14,866 nucleotides of DNA from NCBI GenBank assembly GCA_902465325.1, contig CABQMV010000040.1, positions 1 to 14,866 on the forward strand. Direction: 5' to 3'. Under the pieces are notes generated by a model. That model was not told the origin of the DNA. It did no database searches and was given only the letters and a program-made list of their open reading frames with translations. Every line of letters starts with the position of its first letter. Within the stretch, counting starts at the first letter, position 1. The translations under genes and the position numbers were made by a program. The stretch comes from an uncultured Oscillospiraceae bacterium (GTDB lineage: Bacteria; Bacillota; Clostridia; UBA1212; SIG427). Below, in pieces: positions 1-5,895 of the stretch.

Positions 1-1
1 G

Positions 2-274
2 CTGCAGGAATACAGACATTTTACAGGATTGACCAGCCCGGACAACAGCCGGGGACTTGTGGGACTTTTTGAAGGTCCCCATGGAGAGACCGGTGCCTAT
101 ATCGTAAATATGGACTATCTGGACGAGGTAGATTCCTCTTATTCTGTTACCTTTAATACCATGTGCAGCTATCGGGTCTGGAGCGCCCAGGGACTGGAGC
201 AGATGGGACGAGGCCGCAACGTAGATGTCGTTTTGGAGCCTGGCGGCGGGTGTTTCATAGAAATCAGCAGATAA
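2..274 (+). CDS. C-terminal fragment of a probable glycosidase (5' end outside window)
   Basis: The reading frame is open from the left edge and ends at TAA 272-274, giving the last 90 residues of a longer protein. The fragment is rich in alternating hydrophobic residues and looks like an all-beta domain. It has a stretch resembling the closing strands of carbohydrate-enzyme beta-sandwiches (SVTF, then YRVWS, then VVLEPGGGCFIEI). The pattern of a hydrophobic strand, 'LEPGGG', then a final F-I-E-I strand recalls the C-terminal domains of many glycoside hydrolases. No catalytic domain is visible, so the enzyme family cannot be named. A TTG at 29 is an internal Leu codon, not a convincing start, because the frame continues upstream without a stop and no ribosome binding site precedes it. 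The gene ends about 40 bases before a strong terminator. The assignment to a carbohydrate-active enzyme is inference from the fold-like pattern only. Confidence 0.6.
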   Translation: MQEYRHFTGLTSPDNSRGLVGLFEGPHGETGAYIVNMDYLDEVDSSYSVTFNTMCSYRVWSAQGLEQMGRGRNVDVVLEPGGGCFIEISR

Positions 275-313
275 CCAGTAGTTTTCCAATATGCACAGTC
301 CACATACAGTATA

Positions 314-355
314 AAAAGAAAGTCCCAGGACAGCGCAGCCCTGAGACTTTCTTTT
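314..355. terminator. Bidirectional rho-independent terminator
   Basis: A perfect 11-bp stem (AAAAGAAAGTC at 314-324 with its complement at 345-355) continues inward as CAGG/CCTG around a short loop. The A-run on the left and T-run on the right give a U-tract in either direction. It can end both the plus-strand gene stopping at 274 and the minus-strand gene stopping at 368. Confidence 0.85.
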
Positions 356-367
356 ATCGTGCTTCAC

Positions 368-835
368 TTAACGGAGGGTCCTATCCAGCAGCTGTAATAA
401 TACACCGGAATGTATGCCGCCCTCTCCGTTTTCTGCCTGCAGGATAACTTTTTCCCTCACAGGCATGATCCATTCGCTTTTATCGGCCCTGGAGCTTAAC
501 TCCTGAACCAATTCACTGCTTTCAGCAAAAGCTTCAACATAGTCGTTTTCAAAATCGTTGGATAAACCGCTAAGGCCAATCAAATAGGGGTATTCACACA
601 AAGACTGGACCAACGCTTTGGTAGACAGATGGGTCAGCATACCCTCCGGGAACACAAAGCAGTCAAACAGCCACCGTGACGGATCCCGCTCCAAACTGGC
701 CCAGTCCACAGGAACATCTGATAAAGCCGCCGCTTCTTCCATAACGTCCCCCTCTTTAGGCACCGCAAACACCGTCCCCATTGCCGCAAGGGAAACTACT
801 ATGATCAGTAAAAAAAACCGTCTGATAAAACGCAA
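368..835 (-). CDS. Small exported protein of unknown function, TTG start
   Basis: The 155-residue protein begins with a basic and hydrophobic N-terminus (RR, then about 17 apolar residues ending VFA at 22-24) that looks like a signal peptide with cleavage near residue 24, or a membrane anchor. The mature part is acidic and carries the stretch WLFDCFVFPEGMLTHLSTKALVQS (54-78) followed by EYPYL. This resembles a family of short uncharacterised Firmicute/Actinobacterial proteins with an 'FPxxML..LST.ALV....YPYL' pattern, which I recall but cannot verify here. TTG at 833-835 is chosen because GGAGAGGAG lies 9-10 bases upstream and the signal peptide begins directly after it. A sigma-A-type promoter lies upstream at 902-930, and the shared terminator at 314-355 follows. 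It is monocistronic. The location, outside the membrane, is inference from the signal peptide, and the role is unknown. Confidence 0.72.
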   Translation of the reverse strand: MRFIRRFFLLIIVVSLAAMGTVFAVPKEGDVMEEAAALSDVPVDWASLERDPSRWLFDCFVFPEGMLTHLSTKALVQSLCEYPYLIGLSGLSNDFENDYVEAFAESSELVQELSSRADKSEWIMPVREKVILQAENGEGGIHSGVLLQLLDRTLR

Positions 836-901
836 ACCAATTCACTCCTCTCCGCATCGCTGTCAGAAATACTATGTGTACAAACTTCTATCTATATAAT
901 T

Positions 902-930
902 AGCATACGTAATAAATACATATTTGTCAA
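902..930 (-). promoter_or_regulatory. Sigma-A-type promoter of the exported-protein gene
   Basis: On the minus strand TTGACA (925-930) is followed after exactly 17 bases by TATGCT (902-907). The predicted transcript start is near 895, about 60 bases before the TTG start at 835. Confidence 0.6.
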
Positions 931-981
931 TATTTCCCTACTGCTTAAAAAGAAAAAGCGCCAGATTATCCGGCATAAACT

Positions 982-1010
982 AAAAAAGCCCCGAAAAATC
1001 GAAGCTTTTT
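982..1010 (-). terminator. Terminator of the tRNA-Arg gene
   Basis: On the minus strand AAAAAGC and GCTTTTTT flank a 14-base loop with a further CG/CG pairing, and the 3' arm merges into a U-run. It starts 1-2 bases beyond the CCA end of the tRNA, as expected for a single tRNA transcription unit. Confidence 0.7.
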
Positions 1011-1011
1011 C

Positions 1012-1086
1012 TGGTATCCCGGGCGGGAATCGAACCCACATCACCAGAGTCGGAGTCTAGCATCGTATCCATTAGACCACCGGGAC
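1012..1086 (-). tRNA. tRNA-Arg (anticodon CCG), CCA encoded
   Basis: Read on the minus strand, the 75-base gene folds as a complete cloverleaf. The acceptor stem is GTCCCGG with CCGGGAT (first pair G-U). The D arm spans 16 bases with the GG of the D loop. The anticodon stem CTAGA/TCTGG encloses the loop CTCCGAC, giving anticodon CCG. A 4-base variable loop follows. The T stem GTGGG/CCCGC encloses TTCGATT. Discriminator A and an encoded CCA end the gene. CCG reads CGG arginine codons. The gene has its own promoter (1100-1128) and terminator (982-1010), so it is an independent unit between spoIIE and the exported-protein gene. Confidence 0.96.
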
Positions 1087-1099
1087 AGGCACAGGTTGT

Positions 1100-1128
1100 A
1101 TTATACCATTTTATCCCGCAAGTTACAA
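1100..1128 (-). promoter_or_regulatory. Promoter of tRNA-Arg
   Basis: On the minus strand TTGTAA (1123-1128), a 17-base spacer and a perfect TATAAT (1100-1105) place the transcript start about 7-8 bases upstream of the mature tRNA 5' end at 1086. Confidence 0.75.
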
Positions 1129-1154
1129 GCATCCCGGGCGCAATAATTTTATGC

Positions 1155-1186
1155 AAAAACAAAGGACGCTCCCCCGCGCCCTTTGT
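1155..1186 (-). terminator. Terminator of spoIIE
   Basis: On the minus strand an 11-bp stem (1176-1186 with 1159-1169, containing one G-U pair) closes a six-base G-rich loop and is followed by five U. It lies about 50 bases after the spoIIE stop and isolates spoIIE from the tRNA. Confidence 0.85.
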
Positions 1187-1234
1187 CCTCCGGCTCCTTC
1201 CCTATATCTCTAAATCAGCAGCCCGGCCTCTCCC

Positions 1235-3715
1235 CTAGGCCACAACCTTAGTAACCATGACCAGCATATCGTCCTTTGGTTTATTGCTGCTGATATCCAG
1301 AGCATTTTTTATAATCTTCTCCGCCACCTCCTGAGGGGTACCGGTAGCAATCTGCTCAATAAAGCCGTAAAAATCCGAATCCTTCACGCCGGCGCGCCGA
1401 TAGGCCTCTCCCACGCCGTCCGTCATCATAATGACGTAATCGCCGCTGCCGACCTTACGCTCTACCGCATGGACCGGTTCATCTGCAGGGGCCAGTCCCA
1501 CCGGGAGATTAGACACCTTCACCGTCTCAATTCTCTCCTCCCGTTTAATCAAGGCAGGCATAGCACCCAGCTTCAAGAAAGAAACCCGGCCCTCGTACAA
1601 ATCAAACACCGCCATATCCACCGTAGCCGACAGTTCGCGCTCTCCCGTACCGTTTTCCAGCAGAGCGTTAATCATCGACACTGCGGCGGATTTATCCAGG
1701 CCGCTTTCCATAAACAGCTCCAGCAGACGAATGACAGATCGGCTCTGGCGGGAAGCCTGCTCCCCTGTCCCCATACCGTCACTTAGCGCGGCCATCTGGA
1801 TTCCCCTGTCAATTGACAGATAGGAATGAGAATCCCCTGTCACTGCGCTTCCATAAGCAGGGGTACAGGCCACTCCCACACAGGTGCGCAGAGGCTCTGC
1901 CTCGTAAAAAGACATTTTACACCAGAGCCTGGCCTCTCCGGCCTTCTCCTCCATATCGCCCCAGACACCGTTTCGGCAGCATTCCTCTCCGGGCGCCATC
2001 TGCGAGCCCAGCACATCAGAAATAATAGCTGCGTATTCCTCATAACACATGCGCTGCTCACTTACCGCATCACAGCATTTTACTTCTGCGTGGCACTCAT
2101 ACCTGCCGTATCGGTTCCGGCATACAGTAACATTTTTAATCCGCAGCTCTCTCTTGCGGAACTCCCGAATAATATCCCGTTCCAAATTGTCCATAAAGCG
2201 GACACTCATATCTACCTCCCGAGAAAGACTTTCCAAGATACTGGCCATCCCCATCAGCTGAGTGGGAATCAATTTTCGGCTCTCCTCCAGCCGCCGCTTC
2301 CACAGGGACTCCGCTCTGCTGATTTCCAACGCTGTCTTACATTCCGATATAATCTGTGAGGTGCGGGCGCATTTGCCACCCAGCGCCGCAGGAATGTCGC
2401 AGGGCTTAACCCGTCCCTTAATTTCCAGCGTTGTCAGAATACTCAGAAAATTTTTATAGGACTGGTAAAAATTTTTATCCCAGCAGTCATTTTTCATAAT
2501 ACACCGGTTGCATACATGATTGGTAATGCGGTTCATAGCATCCATTAAATCACTTTTTTCCGGCTCCGCCTGTCTTTTGTCTGTAAGCTCCACACAGACA
2601 TTTGCCATCTCCCGTAAAATTTCTCCAAACCCGCTGAGTCTTGAAATAGCCGTATTTCTCAGCTTTTCCGCATAATTGATTTTTACCGTGGGAATATGGA
2701 CTCCCGTAAGCTGAGGCAGCTTCAGGAATTTAGTAGCCTTCTCCGGTAAAATAAAGAAAATGACAACGGCAAAACCAATTTCAAATAAACTCATTACCAG
2801 ATCCGCACTCATGGTCACCATAGGAGAAAAAATAAGATTGCCTAATAAAAAGCCTGCGCTGACGCCTACCTTTCCAAAGCGATTCAACAGACCTGACAAA
2901 AAACCGCAGAAGCCAAACAGGCCAATCATAATTGCGGAAAAGTCACTGCCATCCCCCATAGCGGAAGCCGCCAGCAGGGCACCTACGGTGATGCCGCAGG
3001 CAGCTCCGGTCCCCAGACCTCCCCGATAGGCAAATATCATAATAATGCTGACACAGATAACCTTCCTCAGAGAAAGCCCTAGCAAAATAATATCCGGCAG
3101 ACCCAGTACCAGTACAGCAAAGGTGATTGCCAAACAGGCCATTTCTTCATTAGACATAAGCTTTCTGGAGATGCTGTCGCTAAAAACCTGAACCACCGTT
3201 CTGAATACATAAAAGGCAATAAAAGCAACCGCCGCCTGAAATAAAAGTAAGACAGCCTGCTTTGCACTGTCCGCCCCGGCGGAAACAGCCAGGATCATAG
3301 GAGGAAGCTGCGCTCCCAGTAAAACCGCGCCTGCCTTGATTCCCAAAGGCAGCTTATGCTTCCCGCTGTCACTTCTGGCACTGTCCGTTACTCTAGTATC
3401 AAACATCATAACCATGTAAAAGGTAATGCTGCTGACTGTCAGAATAAACAGCTGCCACCAGGCACCCAGCGTCAGCGTTCCCACTGCGGTGGCTATAAAA
3501 TATACCGCAGAAACCCGGGGAAGCATTTTACACCGGGAAGAAAGCACAGCCGCTGCAAACGCCGGAAATCCAAAGGCTACAATGCCGCCGGGCAAATGGG
3601 CCCTGCCCATAAAAAACAAGAGCAGCATAAGGATCAGGTCATATTTGTCAAATTCAAAATCCTTCAGCCAGGCCTTGACCTCGCTTAAGCGTAAACTCCA
3701 CGCCTTTTTTATCAT
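1235..3715 (-). CDS. spoIIE: Stage II sporulation protein E, membrane-bound PP2C-type phosphatase
   Basis: SpoIIE dephosphorylates the anti-anti-sigma factor SpoIIAA to switch on sigma-F in the forespore and also takes part in polar septation (family knowledge). The 826-residue length matches the family. Residues about 27-325 hold some ten hydrophobic membrane segments. A central cytoplasmic region follows, with a Cys cluster (C402, C405, C411-W412) typical of SpoIIE. The C-terminal PP2C domain shows its metal-binding motifs: D646-G647 in LSDGMGTGEQ, D766-G767 in MMTDGVGEA, and D815-D816 in the terminal PKDDML. The ATG at 3713-3715 is preceded by AGGGGTG at 7-base spacing. Upstream there is a Spo0A-like box overlapping the -35 region. 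In many Firmicutes tilS-hpt-ftsH follow spoIIE, but here a terminator follows at once, so the gene is monocistronic. All catalytic motifs are intact. Confidence 0.97.
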   Translation of the reverse strand: MIKKAWSLRLSEVKAWLKDFEFDKYDLILMLLLFFMGRAHLPGGIVAFGFPAFAAAVLSSRCKMLPRVSAVYFIATAVGTLTLGAWWQLFILTVSSITFYMVMMFDTRVTDSARSDSGKHKLPLGIKAGAVLLGAQLPPMILAVSAGADSAKQAVLLLFQAAVAFIAFYVFRTVVQVFSDSISRKLMSNEEMACLAITFAVLVLGLPDIILLGLSLRKVICVSIIMIFAYRGGLGTGAACGITVGALLAASAMGDGSDFSAIMIGLFGFCGFLSGLLNRFGKVGVSAGFLLGNLIFSPMVTMSADLVMSLFEIGFAVVIFFILPEKATKFLKLPQLTGVHIPTVKINYAEKLRNTAISRLSGFGEILREMANVCVELTDKRQAEPEKSDLMDAMNRITNHVCNRCIMKNDCWDKNFYQSYKNFLSILTTLEIKGRVKPCDIPAALGGKCARTSQIISECKTALEISRAESLWKRRLEESRKLIPTQLMGMASILESLSREVDMSVRFMDNLERDIIREFRKRELRIKNVTVCRNRYGRYECHAEVKCCDAVSEQRMCYEEYAAIISDVLGSQMAPGEECCRNGVWGDMEEKAGEARLWCKMSFYEAEPLRTCVGVACTPAYGSAVTGDSHSYLSIDRGIQMAALSDGMGTGEQASRQSRSVIRLLELFMESGLDKSAAVSMINALLENGTGERELSATVDMAVFDLYEGRVSFLKLGAMPALIKREERIETVKVSNLPVGLAPADEPVHAVERKVGSGDYVIMMTDGVGEAYRRAGVKDSDFYGFIEQIATGTPQEVAEKIIKNALDISSNKPKDDMLVMVTKVVA

Positions 3716-3738
3716 TAGTAATCACCCCTACGGGCGCT

Positions 3739-3773
3739 ATTGTATACTGGGTACAATGCCGGATACTGTCGAA
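3739..3773 (-). promoter_or_regulatory. Probable Spo0A-controlled spoIIE promoter
   Basis: On the minus strand TACAAT (3739-3744) lies 22 bases downstream of TCGACA (3767-3772). This long spacing, with a 0A box covering the -35 region, is the known arrangement of the Spo0A~P-activated sigma-A promoters spoIIG and spoIIE of Bacillus subtilis (21-22 bp). The 0A box TGTCGAA reads on the plus strand at 3767-3773 and matches the core TGNCGAA. The predicted transcript start is near 3732, which leaves a short leader of about 17 bases. Confidence 0.55.
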
Positions 3774-3796
3774 ATACAGAAGGCTAAAAAAAAGTG

Positions 3797-3825
3797 TTGA
3801 CAAAAAGGCAGCATTGTATTATTGT
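3797..3825 (+). promoter_or_regulatory. Promoter of the gntR-ABC operon
   Basis: TTGACA (3797-3802) is preceded by an A-tract (3786-3793) that could act as an UP element. A 17-base spacer leads to TATTGT (3820-3825). The predicted start is near 3832. The -10 element lies inside the left arm of the inverted repeat at 3814-3859, so a protein bound there would block RNA polymerase. Confidence 0.6.
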
Positions 3826-3859
3826 ATTAGCGTATTAATCAACTAATACAATAATACAA
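3814..3859. promoter_or_regulatory. 17-bp perfect inverted repeat, probable GntR operator
   Basis: TTGTATTATTGTATTAG (3814-3830) is repeated in perfect inverse at 3843-3859 with 12 bases between. Each arm is itself a tandem pair of the 8-mer TTGTATTA, and the spacer begins with the related GCGTATTA. The element overlaps the -10 and the predicted start of the gntR promoter and ends five bases before the ribosome binding site. Because only the right arm would be transcribed, it is more likely a DNA operator than an RNA hairpin. Autoregulation by the first gene of the operon is the expected arrangement for YtrA-type regulators. Confidence 0.7.
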
Positions 3860-3878
3860 ATTCAGGAGGTGAAGATGT

Positions 3879-4244
3879 GTGGCCTGGAATTTTACCACCC
3901 ACAAACCCATATATGCGCAGATTTCTGAAATACTCAGGCAGAACATACTCAGCGGAAAATATGAGCCGGGAGCCAGACTGCCCAGTGTCAGAGAACTGGC
4001 AGCGGAGGCGGCAGTCAATCCCAATACCATGCAAAAAGCTTTTTCTCAGCTGGAACAGGAAGGACTGATCGTCACACAGCGGACCACCGGCCGCAGTGTG
4101 ACTACAGAACAGGCGATACTGTCCGCGGCCCGGGAACGGCTGCTGGAGGAATTGACAAAGGACTATCTTGCGCGTATAACAGAAATGGGCAGCACCAAAG
4201 CTGACGCTGTCAGATTAATTGAGAAATTAGAAAAGGAGATGTAA
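3879..4244 (+). CDS. GntR-family transcriptional regulator, YtrA type
   Basis: The 121-residue protein has an N-terminal winged helix-turn-helix (about 9-75). It shows the GntR hallmarks PIYAQI, ILSGKYEPGARLPSVRELA and VNPNTMQKAFSQLEQEGLI. A short helical tail (80-121) serves as the dimerisation region, and there is no effector-binding domain. This size and layout match the YtrA subfamily, whose members usually sit in front of ABC transporter genes and repress them, often in response to cell-wall-active compounds (family knowledge). The GTG at 3879 is chosen because AGGAGGTG (3864-3871) precedes it by seven bases and it starts the conserved domain. The out-of-frame ATG at 3875 leads to a short dead reading frame. 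The ATPase gene starts two bases after the stop. The likely binding site is the inverted repeat at 3814-3859. The inducer is unknown. Confidence 0.93.
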   Translation: MAWNFTTHKPIYAQISEILRQNILSGKYEPGARLPSVRELAAEAAVNPNTMQKAFSQLEQEGLIVTQRTTGRSVTTEQAILSAARERLLEELTKDYLARITEMGSTKADAVRLIEKLEKEM

Positions 4245-4246
4245 CA

Positions 4247-4945
4247 ATGGATAACATTCTGGAATGCAGGAATCTGACCAAAAGCTATACGACGGTCAGA
4301 GCCCTGGAAAATATTAATCTATCTGTTTCCAGCGGCAAAATAGTCGGACTCCTAGGCCCCAACGGCAGCGGCAAGACGACTTTGATAAAAATGGCCGCCG
4401 GCCTGCTGGTCCCTACTTCAGGAGAAATTTTAATTGACGGTCTGAGACCGGGCGTTGAAACAAAGAAGCTGGTTTCCTATCTGCCGGAGCAGACCTATTT
4501 AAGTATGTGGATGACCGTCCGCGATATACTGGAATATTTCATGGACTTCTACCAGGACTTTAATATTGCCAAAGCAAGAGATATGCTGGCCGCCCTGGGA
4601 ATCGATGAGCGGCAGAAGCTAAAGACCATGTCAAAGGGAACCAAAGAAAAGGTACAGCTGATTTTGGTTATGTCCCGGGAAGCAAAGCTGTATTTGCTGG
4701 ATGAGCCCATCGCAGGAGTAGACCCGGCGGCCAGAGATTATATTCTGAACACAATTATCTCTAACTATAACAGCGACGCCACCGTCATTCTTTCTACTCA
4801 TCTTATACACGATATTGAAAGGGTTCTGGATGAATTCATTTTCATCAGCAATCACAGCATACTTATGCAGTCTAGCACAGATTCCATCCGAGAGGAACAG
4901 GGAAAATCAGTAGACCAGCTGTTCAGGGAGGTATTCAGATGTTAA
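4247..4945 (+). CDS. ABC transporter ATP-binding protein
   Basis: This 232-residue nucleotide-binding subunit has all motifs needed for ATP hydrolysis: Walker A GPNGSGKT (37-44), Q-loop Gln82, signature MSKGTKEK (128-135), Walker B LYLLDEP (148-154) and switch His185. The signature departs from LSGGQ, but the (L/M)SKGxxxK form is usual in the ABC-2/YtrB-like branch found beside GntR regulators. It should pair with the permease encoded next, whose ATG lies inside the last codons of this gene (7-base overlap ATGTTAA), implying translational coupling. It acts at the inner face of the membrane. The substrate cannot be read from the sequence; export of a toxic peptide or antibiotic, or cell-envelope sensing, is inference from the family. 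Confidence 0.93.
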   Translation: MDNILECRNLTKSYTTVRALENINLSVSSGKIVGLLGPNGSGKTTLIKMAAGLLVPTSGEILIDGLRPGVETKKLVSYLPEQTYLSMWMTVRDILEYFMDFYQDFNIAKARDMLAALGIDERQKLKTMSKGTKEKVQLILVMSREAKLYLLDEPIAGVDPAARDYILNTIISNYNSDATVILSTHLIHDIERVLDEFIFISNHSILMQSSTDSIREEQGKSVDQLFREVFRC

Positions 4946-5805
4946 AAAAGCTTTTAAAATACGATTTTAAATCTATGTCCAAAATGATGTGGTCCATTAA
5001 CTTAGGCATTCTGGTTCTAAGTGTATTGGCTTCCGTTATGTTCTCTGTTAATATGAGAGTATCCGGCCACAGAGTAGCACAGTCTAGTGTATTTTCTCAG
5101 ATTTTGAATATTGTGACCATTCTCTTTACTGTCTTTGCTGTACTTGCCATAAGCGTAGCCAGTATGGCAGTGATTATCCTTTTAGCCTATCGTTTTTATA
5201 AAAACTTTTTTGACAATGAAGGCTATCTGACCTTCACGCTGCCGGTCTCTACCAATGCCAAGCTGCTTTCAAAAATAATCACCTCCAGCGTATGGCTCTT
5301 GGTATCTTTTTTGTCCATGATTATCGCGCTGGGAATCTTCCTGCTGTTCGGTACCGCCACGGAAGGCTTTATCAATACAGGGACCCTGGACGCTCTGATA
5401 AAGATCATTCCGGAGCTCTGGCACTATGTGGACGCCAATATCCTCTGCCTGCTGTTAGAAGGGATCCTGGTAGCACTGGTAAGCGTCCTGTTCAATATGC
5501 TGCTGGTATTTCTGGCCATCACAATAGGCAGTATTCTCTCCTCCAAGCATAAAATCATTGCTTCTGTAGGAATGTATTTTGTCATTAATATGGCAGTAAG
5601 TATTATTCAAACAATATTGGTTTTTGCAAGTACCATTTTCTTTGATCAGCAGTTTGATATGTTTGGAGCAAATATAACATTTACAGAGGGGTCGGCCTTT
5701 ATTCACTTTACGCTGATTTCCCAGCTTGTGCTCATGGCAGTATTCTGCGTGATTTCCTATATTATCATCCACCGCATATTAGAGCGGAAGCTGAATCTGC
5801 CGTAA
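4939..5805 (+). CDS. ABC transporter permease, ABC-2 type, six membrane segments
   Basis: The 288-residue integral membrane protein starts with a short basic amphipathic stretch (MLKKLLKYDFK). Hydrophobic segments lie at about 17-38, 54-84, 110-138, 168-198, 203-232 and 255-280. The sequence FFDNEGYLTFTLPVS (90-104), between the second and third segments, is a conserved feature I associate with ABC-2 permeases of Lachnospiraceae-type GntR/ABC operons. The gene overlaps the ATPase by seven bases and is the last of a three-gene operon closed by the terminator at 5832-5868. It would form the transport pore with the preceding ATPase. The substrate is unknown. No frameshift or truncation is seen. 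Confidence 0.88.
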   Translation: MLKKLLKYDFKSMSKMMWSINLGILVLSVLASVMFSVNMRVSGHRVAQSSVFSQILNIVTILFTVFAVLAISVASMAVIILLAYRFYKNFFDNEGYLTFTLPVSTNAKLLSKIITSSVWLLVSFLSMIIALGIFLLFGTATEGFINTGTLDALIKIIPELWHYVDANILCLLLEGILVALVSVLFNMLLVFLAITIGSILSSKHKIIASVGMYFVINMAVSIIQTILVFASTIFFDQQFDMFGANITFTEGSAFIHFTLISQLVLMAVFCVISYIIIHRILERKLNLP

Positions 5806-5831
5806 CCCATACAAAAAGATCTCTATTAAAA

Positions 5832-5868
5832 ATCGCCGGAAACCCTTAGGCCTCCGGCGATCTTTTTT
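5832..5868. terminator. Shared terminator between the ABC operon and pnp
   Basis: A perfect 9-bp GC-rich stem (ATCGCCGGA 5832-5840 with 5853-5861) is followed on the plus strand by six T. On the minus strand the same stem is followed by TTTTTAA. It sits in the 90-base gap between the two convergent units and can serve both. Confidence 0.92.
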
Positions 5869-5895
5869 GGTTTAGACAAGTGGTATAGAAGGGTC

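Noticed and set aside
128..135. Departure of the ABC ATPase signature (MSKGT instead of LSGGQ; residue numbering within the protein at 4247-4945) as a sign of inactivity.
   Set aside because: The SKGxxxK form is common in the ABC-2 branch, and the Walker A, Walker B, Q-loop and switch His are intact.
951..975. GCC-GGC inverted repeat followed by a T-rich run on the minus strand, as a second terminator after tRNA-Arg.
   Set aside because: The stem has a mismatch and no room for a loop, so the hairpin would not be stable; the terminator at 982-1010 already explains the end.
1131..1140. A second copy of ATCCCGGGCG, identical to bases 1016-1025 at the 3' end of tRNA-Arg, as a possible attachment-site remnant.
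   Set aside because: Only ten bases, itself mostly palindromic (CCCGGG), with no integrase or island genes between or nearby; chance similarity is enough.
980..1162. Open frame of 60 codons on the minus strand.
   Set aside because: It is a translation of the tRNA-Arg gene and its promoter.
1826..2359. A 177-codon plus-strand open frame inside spoIIE.
   Set aside because: It is opposite a complete SpoIIE coding region with intact PP2C motifs; no start signal was found.
3875..3920. ATG at 3875 as the start of the gntR gene.
   Set aside because: It is out of frame with the conserved GntR domain; GTG 3879 is in frame and has a well-spaced AGGAGGTG.
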